64,000 nt of DNA from Nitratireductor aquimarinus (GTDB taxonomy: Bacteria; Pseudomonadota; Alphaproteobacteria; Rhizobiales; Rhizobiaceae). The translations under genes were made by a program, and so were the position numbers. The stretch lies in contig NZ_CP177239.1 in assembly GCF_046773475.1 (NCBI RefSeq), forward strand, positions 1,736,001-1,800,000, written 5' to 3'. Of the stretch, positions 60,488 through 64,000 are shown piece by piece. The notes beneath the pieces were generated by a model. That model saw only the letters and a list, made by a program, of their open reading frames with translations. It ran no database searches and was not told where the DNA came from. Position 1 is the stretch's first letter. Every line of letters starts with the position of its first letter.

Positions 60488-61042
60488 ATGCGCAAGATCA
60501 CTGCTTCCCTTCTCGCCGGCTCGCTCGCTCTCGCTTTCACGGGATCGGCTCTGGCCGAAAACCCGATGGTTGGCGGCGCAGCCATGTATGCCGACAAGAA
60601 CATCGTCGAAAACGCGGTCAACTCGAAAGATCACACCACGCTGGTGGCTGCCGTGAAGGCTGCAGGCCTGGTCGACACGCTGTCCGGCGAAGGCCCCTTC
60701 ACCGTGTTTGCACCGGTCAACGCCGCCTTTGAAAAACTGCCGGACGGCACGGTCGAGACGCTGCTGAAGCCGGAAAACAAGGACCAGCTTTCCACGATCC
60801 TGACCTGTCACGTGGTCGCGACCGAAGCCATGTCCGATGCCATCGGCAAGATGATTTCCGATGATGGCGGCAACCACCCGGTCAAGACCGTTGGCGGCTG
60901 CATGCTGGAAGCCAAGATGGACGGCGACAACATCACCCTGACCGATGAGAACGGCAATGTGGCGACTGTGACCATTGCCGACGTCGACCAGTCGAATGGC
61001 GTCATCCACGTCATCGACACGGTGCTTCTGCCGAAGGGCTGA
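60488..61042 (+). CDS. Secreted fasciclin (FAS1) domain protein
   Basis: A 184-residue exported protein. The signal peptide is ITASLLAGSLALAFTGSALA. The FAS1 domain follows (TTLVAAVKAAGLVDTLSGEG; FTVFAPVNAAFEKLPDGTVE; HVVATEAMSDAIGKM; NGVIHVIDTVLLP). FAS1 proteins mediate adhesion or stress functions. GAGGAG lies eight bases before the ATG. In several bacteria FAS1 genes are part of the ECF/RskA regulon, which fits the position here. A UUCG-loop hairpin follows. Confidence 0.92.
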   Translation: MRKITASLLAGSLALAFTGSALAENPMVGGAAMYADKNIVENAVNSKDHTTLVAAVKAAGLVDTLSGEGPFTVFAPVNAAFEKLPDGTVETLLKPENKDQLSTILTCHVVATEAMSDAIGKMISDDGGNHPVKTVGGCMLEAKMDGDNITLTDENGNVATVTIADVDQSNGVIHVIDTVLLPKG

Positions 61043-61078
61043 TCGCAGATTGCTTTCAGGCATCTGGCACGCATCTGG

Positions 61079-61098
61079 AGGGCGGCTTCGGCTGCCCT
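61079..61098 (+). terminator. Hairpin after the fasciclin gene
   Basis: An 8-bp stem (AGGGCGGC / GCTGCCCT, one G-U pair) closed by a TTCG tetraloop, followed by TCAGTAAC. It is a stable hairpin but without a real T-run. Confidence 0.5.
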
Positions 61099-61134
61099 TC
61101 AGTAACCCCTCATCTCACACCGACTTGACTTGGA

Positions 61135-61148
61135 GGTGATGGATCACC
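61135..61148. other. Inverted repeat upstream of msrB
   Basis: GGTGAT-GG-ATCACC, a perfect 6-bp palindrome just after TTGACTTGGA, 77 bp before the msrB start. It may be an operator or part of the promoter. Confidence 0.3.
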
Positions 61149-61224
61149 GGGCTTAGGGTCAGCCCGAATCCTCCCGGAATTCCCGGCGTTCAATGCACGG
61201 CATGATGTGCGAAGGAGTTTGACG

Positions 61225-61734
61225 ATGAGACGGCGTAATTTTCTTTATGGCGCGGCGGGCGCTTTCGCGACCCTGACCGGAGGCGCATTTATGGCGCACA
61301 AGCGCCCCGGCGGCAGCGCCATGGCCGAGACCTTCGAGATCACGAAGACCGAAGACGAATGGCGCGCCATCCTGACCGAACAGCAGTTTGCGGTTCTGCG
61401 CGAAGAAGCGACGGAACGGGCCTTTACGAGCCCGCTGAACAATGAGAAGCGCGCCGGGCTCTTCCATTGCGCAGGCTGCGACCTGCCGCTCTATTCATCT
61501 GAAGTGAAATACGATTCCGGCACCGGCTGGCCAAGCTTCTGGGAAGCGCTGCCGAACGCCATCGGCACGCGGCCGGACAACTCGCTGTTCATGACCCGCA
61601 CCGAGTGCCACTGCCGCCGCTGCGGCGGTCATCTGGGCCACATCTTCGATGACGGACCGCAACCGACCGGCAAGCGCCACTGCATCAATGGCGTGGCCAT
61701 GCAGTTCAGGCCCGGCCCCACAATGCCCAGCTAA
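61225..61734 (+). CDS. msrB: Peptide-methionine (R)-S-oxide reductase with Tat-type leader
   Basis: A 169-residue MsrB. Zinc is held by two CxxC pairs (CAGCDL and CRRCGG), the active-site region is GTGWPSFWEAL, and the catalytic Cys is in KRHCINGVAMQF. The N-terminus MRRRNFLYGAAGAFATLTG is a twin-arginine signal, so it should repair oxidised methionine in periplasmic proteins. AAGGAG lies eight bases before the ATG. It follows the sigma/anti-sigma/fasciclin genes. Confidence 0.94.
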   Translation: MRRRNFLYGAAGAFATLTGGAFMAHKRPGGSAMAETFEITKTEDEWRAILTEQQFAVLREEATERAFTSPLNNEKRAGLFHCAGCDLPLYSSEVKYDSGTGWPSFWEALPNAIGTRPDNSLFMTRTECHCRRCGGHLGHIFDDGPQPTGKRHCINGVAMQFRPGPTMPS

Positions 61735-61791
61735 GTCTGCGCCCGGGTGAGCCTGCGCCCGGCTGAGCCTGCTCATTCTCGTCTTCGCGCG

Positions 61792-62493
61792 TCAGCCGTC
61801 CGAGACGGCGCGCGCGATGGCGTTGCGCAGTTCGTCCATGCCATGCCCCTTCTCCGAAGAGGTGGCGACGATCTCCGGATAGGCTGCGGCGCGCTTCTTC
61901 AGCTGCGCTTCGGTATCGGCAAGCAGCCGCACCACTGCGGGCGGTTTGATCTTGTCGATTTTGGTGAGCACCACCTGATAGGAAACGGCAGCCTTGTCGA
62001 GCAGGTCCATGACCTCCTCGTCATTCTTCTTGATGCCGTGGCGTGCGTCGATCAGCAGGAAGACGCGCTTCAGCGTCACCCGGCCTCTCAGATAATCGAA
62101 CACCAGTTCCGTCCAGGCGTCGACCTGCGCCTTGGGCGCCTTGGCGAAGCCATAGCCCGGCATGTCGATGATCGCCATGGGCGGCATGTCGCCATCGGCG
62201 CCGGAATAGCCATCGGGGACGAAGAAGTTCAGTTCCTGCGTGCGGCCCGGCGTGTTGGAGGTGCGCGCAAGACCACGCTGCGCGATGAGCGCATTGATGA
62301 GCGACGACTTGCCCACATTCGAGCGACCGGCGAACGCCACTTCTGGCGGCCCTTCCGGCGGCAAAAACTTCATTGCAGGCGCGCCGCGCAGGAACACCCA
62401 CGGCCGCAGGAAACTCGTTCGGTCGATCTGCCGGCCGATCTGCTGCTCAGTCTGCGCGTTGCCGGTGGCTGCGCCATCTTCTGATGCGTTCAC
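61792..62493 (-). CDS. engB: Ribosome biogenesis GTP-binding protein EngB (YsxC/YihA)
   Basis: A 233-residue GTPase needed for 50S subunit assembly. G1 is AGRSNVGKSSLINAL, G3 DMPGYGFAKAPK, G4 LTKIDK, and the recognition loop LARTSNTPGRTQELNFF. The GTG start has GGAG eight bases upstream. An N-terminal extension of about 50 residues precedes the G domain, as usual in Alphaproteobacteria. In rhizobia engB often precedes argB; here the sigma module lies between them. Confidence 0.95.
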   Translation of the reverse strand: MNASEDGAATGNAQTEQQIGRQIDRTSFLRPWVFLRGAPAMKFLPPEGPPEVAFAGRSNVGKSSLINALIAQRGLARTSNTPGRTQELNFFVPDGYSGADGDMPPMAIIDMPGYGFAKAPKAQVDAWTELVFDYLRGRVTLKRVFLLIDARHGIKKNDEEVMDLLDKAAVSYQVVLTKIDKIKPPAVVRLLADTEAQLKKRAAAYPEIVATSSEKGHGMDELRNAIARAVSDG

Positions 62494-62586
62494 GCCATCA
62501 TCTCCATTATCGTTCAGATGACGGCATCAAGACTGGCGAGGCTTTTGTCAACAGCGCTGTTGGGGAAACCGCACCGGACGCACCGC

Positions 62587-62895
62587 TCAGGCGGTGCCGA
62601 GAACCTGCATCGCGCCGAGGTCGCGGCGGCGCGGCTGGCGGCTCGCCTCGAGCAGAGCGCGGCCCAGATAGTCGAGATCGGCGGCTTCCTGCGGCTGCCA
62701 TCCGCAGGAACAGGAGCCCGGCCCCTGATGCGCATCGGCCGTTTCGCGATAGATCACGCCAATGGCCCGCACGGCCTCGCGCATGACGATCATCGGCGGG
62801 AGGCCCGTGCGCTGCATGACCTCGCTCATTTCCTTCATCAACTGCATGCGCAGATGCATTTCCGCCTCTTCGCGGCGACGCTCAAATCCAGTCAT
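62587..62895 (-). CDS. Conserved hypothetical protein, coupled with the next gene
   Basis: A 102-residue protein I do not recognise. It begins MTGFERRREEAEMHLRMQLM, continues with a helical region (EVMQRTGLPPMIVMREAVRA) and has a Cys pair in GSCSCGWQP. The charged helical N-terminus suggests a small helical protein, probably cytoplasmic. Its ATG overlaps the stop of the upstream gene by four bases, so it is translationally coupled. engB follows 93 bp downstream. Confidence 0.7.
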   Translation of the reverse strand: MTGFERRREEAEMHLRMQLMKEMSEVMQRTGLPPMIVMREAVRAIGVIYRETADAHQGPGSCSCGWQPQEAADLDYLGRALLEASRQPRRRDLGAMQVLGTA

Positions 62896-63260
62896 CTGTG
62901 AAACGCAGTCCCTTCTAATTGCTTGGCTGGCCGGTGCGGGAGCGAGGCGACGAAATTCATGCCCGCCGATGCGGCGTGCAGCTCCCGGCACGCCTCATCG
63001 AGCTCGCGCATGGCCTCGAACAGCTTTTCCCGATCCCGGCAGTGCGCGTCGAACAGGGCAACGAACAGCGTGTTTGCGCTGTCATGCGGCTCCGGCGCGT
63101 CGTTTGCGCGGGAAAGGCTTTCTGCGGCGGCGGCCTTGGCCGCCTTCACCTTGGAGCGCAGGCGCTCGACACGCAGGAGCTTGCCGCGATGACGTTCCAG
63201 CTCCTGCGTTTCGCAAGGATGGTGAGGTGCAAAGTCACCAATCGGATCCAGATGTATCAT
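62892..63260 (-). CDS. Conserved hypothetical protein, upstream partner
   Basis: A 122-residue protein of unknown function. It is highly charged and helical (ELERHRGKLLRVERLRSKVK; AAKAAAAESLSRANDAPEP; REKLFEAMRELDEACRELHA), a likely coiled coil. There is no signal peptide. MIHLDPIG is the start, with AGG five bases upstream. It overlaps the next gene by ATGA; the two may form a complex (inference from coupling only). Confidence 0.7.
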   Translation of the reverse strand: MIHLDPIGDFAPHHPCETQELERHRGKLLRVERLRSKVKAAKAAAAESLSRANDAPEPHDSANTLFVALFDAHCRDREKLFEAMRELDEACRELHAASAGMNFVASLPHRPAKQLEGTAFHR

Positions 63261-63366
63261 GTCGCCTGTCTCTCGGCTTTCCGCCCCGAAGGTTCGGAGC
63301 GACCCGACCACAGACACAACCTTTACTGAAAAAGTCAAGTTTAATGAGGAAGGGATGAAGGCCGCC

Positions 63367-64000
63367 TCAGCGGGCAGCCTTCAGGGCCTCCAGATCCGCA
63401 CCGCGAATGGCCGCAAGGTTGCGGCTGATCTTCTCGGCGGGCCAGGACCACCATGCGATATCGAGAAGCGCCGCCACGGTTTCCGGCGCAAAGCGCACGC
63501 GCAGGACACGGGCCGGATTGCCCACGGCAATCGCATAGGGCGGAACGTCGGAGGCGACCACGGCGTTCGCGCCGATCACCGCCCCGTCGCCAATGGTGAC
63601 GCCCGGCATGATCTGCGCCTGTCGGCCGATCCACACATCGTTTCCGACAATCGTGTCGCCGCGCCCGTGCTCCAGATAGGTCCGGGCGTCGAAACCTTCC
63701 TCCCAGCCATTGCCGAAAATGTTGAAGGGAAAGGTGGAGAAGCCGGTCATGAGGTGATTTGCGCCGTTCATGATGAACGTCGAGCCATGGGCGATGGCCA
63801 CGAAATTGCCGATGACCAGCCGGTCGCCCAGAAAGTCGAAATGGTAGAGGACATTGTTCTCCTCGAAACGCTCCGCGCCCTGCGGATCGTCGTAATAGGA
63901 GAAGTCGCCCACCTCGATATTGGGACGGGTGATGAAATTTTTCAGGAACACGGTGCGGGGAAAGCCGGCCATGGGATATGGCGTGGCGGGATTGGGTCCG
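63367..64000 (-). CDS. CatB-related O-acetyltransferase (5' end outside window)
   Basis: A left-handed beta-helix (hexapeptide) acetyltransferase of the Vat/CatB type. Visible: FLKNFITRPNIEVGDFSYY, NFVAIAHGSTFIMNGANHLM (catalytic His in this region), DTIVGNDVWIGRQAQIMPGV and AVGNPARVLR. The frame continues past the ATG at 63972 to the window edge as GPNPATPYP, which matches the true N-terminus of the family, so the real start lies beyond 64000. Such enzymes acetylate streptogramins, chloramphenicol or other alcohols; the native substrate is unknown and a resistance role cannot be assumed. Confidence 0.88.
   Translation of the reverse strand, partial: GPNPATPYPMAGFPRTVFLKNFITRPNIEVGDFSYYDDPQGAERFEENNVLYHFDFLGDRLVIGNFVAIAHGSTFIMNGANHLMTGFSTFPFNIFGNGWEEGFDARTYLEHGRGDTIVGNDVWIGRQAQIMPGVTIGDGAVIGANAVVASDVPPYAIAVGNPARVLRVRFAPETVAALLDIAWWSWPAEKISRNLAAIRGADLEALKAAR

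Noticed and set aside
63367..64000. CatB-type acetyltransferase as a chloramphenicol resistance gene
   Set aside because: The hexapeptide family is broad and mostly acts on other substrates. The gene is cut by the window and there is no resistance or mobile context.

Overview
The window is GC-rich and densely coded. It looks chromosomal, from an alphaproteobacterium of the order Hyphomicrobiales (Rhizobiales), probably close to Phyllobacteriaceae (Mesorhizobium, Nitratireductor or Aquamicrobium-like). The reasons are the alphaproteobacterial form of HisRS, the short HisG with HisZ, DUF2093 beside lpxK, DUF4170 beside DUF374 and waaA, and dispersed palindromes of the kind common between rhizobial genes. 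I cannot fix the genus. I found no rRNA, tRNA, CRISPR array, insertion sequence or prophage.

Layout. 1-2.7 kb: homogentisate catabolism (fumarylacetoacetate hydrolase-family gene cut by the window edge, hmgA, divergent MarR regulator). 2.7-5.1 kb: threonine breakdown (kbl-tdh). 5.1-8.3 kb: glutaryl-CoA dehydrogenase between two non-coding blocks, each built of tandem duplications (259-bp and 331-bp periods) of palindromic repeats. 8.3-11.1 kb: Tat-exported carbonic anhydrase and mutL. 11.2-17.4 kb: DUF2093, then a leftward operon pmbA, cysQ-like phosphatase, DUF4170, DUF374 acyltransferase, waaA, lpxK (lipid A/Kdo assembly). 17.5-27.1 kb: CPA2 antiporter, patatin, an M16 peptidase pair, rsmD, an RluB-type pseudouridine synthase with a long repetitive tail, tadA, a lipoprotein. 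27.3-32.3 kb: ileS, ribF, a NagD-like HAD phosphatase. 32.5-34.5 kb: an orphan TadG-like vWA protein. 34.6-38.0 kb: hisS-hisZ-hisG. 38.2-41.0 kb: ArsR-MFS pair and rmuC.

From 41.3 to 62.5 kb runs what I recognise as a housekeeping backbone often kept together in rhizobia (def-fmt-truA, dapE-DUF805-dapD, a pyrimidine 5'-nucleotidase, argB, engB), here split by small accessory modules: a GNAT, ArsR-Aha1, Lrp-MFS, a large MscS channel, a LOG protein, a DUF2946/copper-chaperone pair, EamA, a SnoaL-MerR-CMD operon, and an ECF sigma/anti-sigma pair followed by a secreted fasciclin protein and a Tat-exported MsrB. Two translationally coupled genes of unknown function and a CatB-type acetyltransferase cut by the window edge close the window.

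The most distinctive signals are not in the genes. A dispersed palindromic element beginning TAGAGC or TAGAGT supplies the stop codon of five separate genes, and its composite form supplies the apparent start codon of lpxK. Several regulators also have unusually clear operators: an ArsR promoter with two palindromes and a likely leaderless mRNA, and a MerR-type promoter with a 19-bp spacer. I did not find a convincing new multi-gene system such as a defence island or biosynthetic cluster. The best candidates for unexplained biology are the sigma/anti-sigma/fasciclin/MsrB group, the orphan vWA pilus-like protein and the coupled pair at 62.6-63.3 kb.
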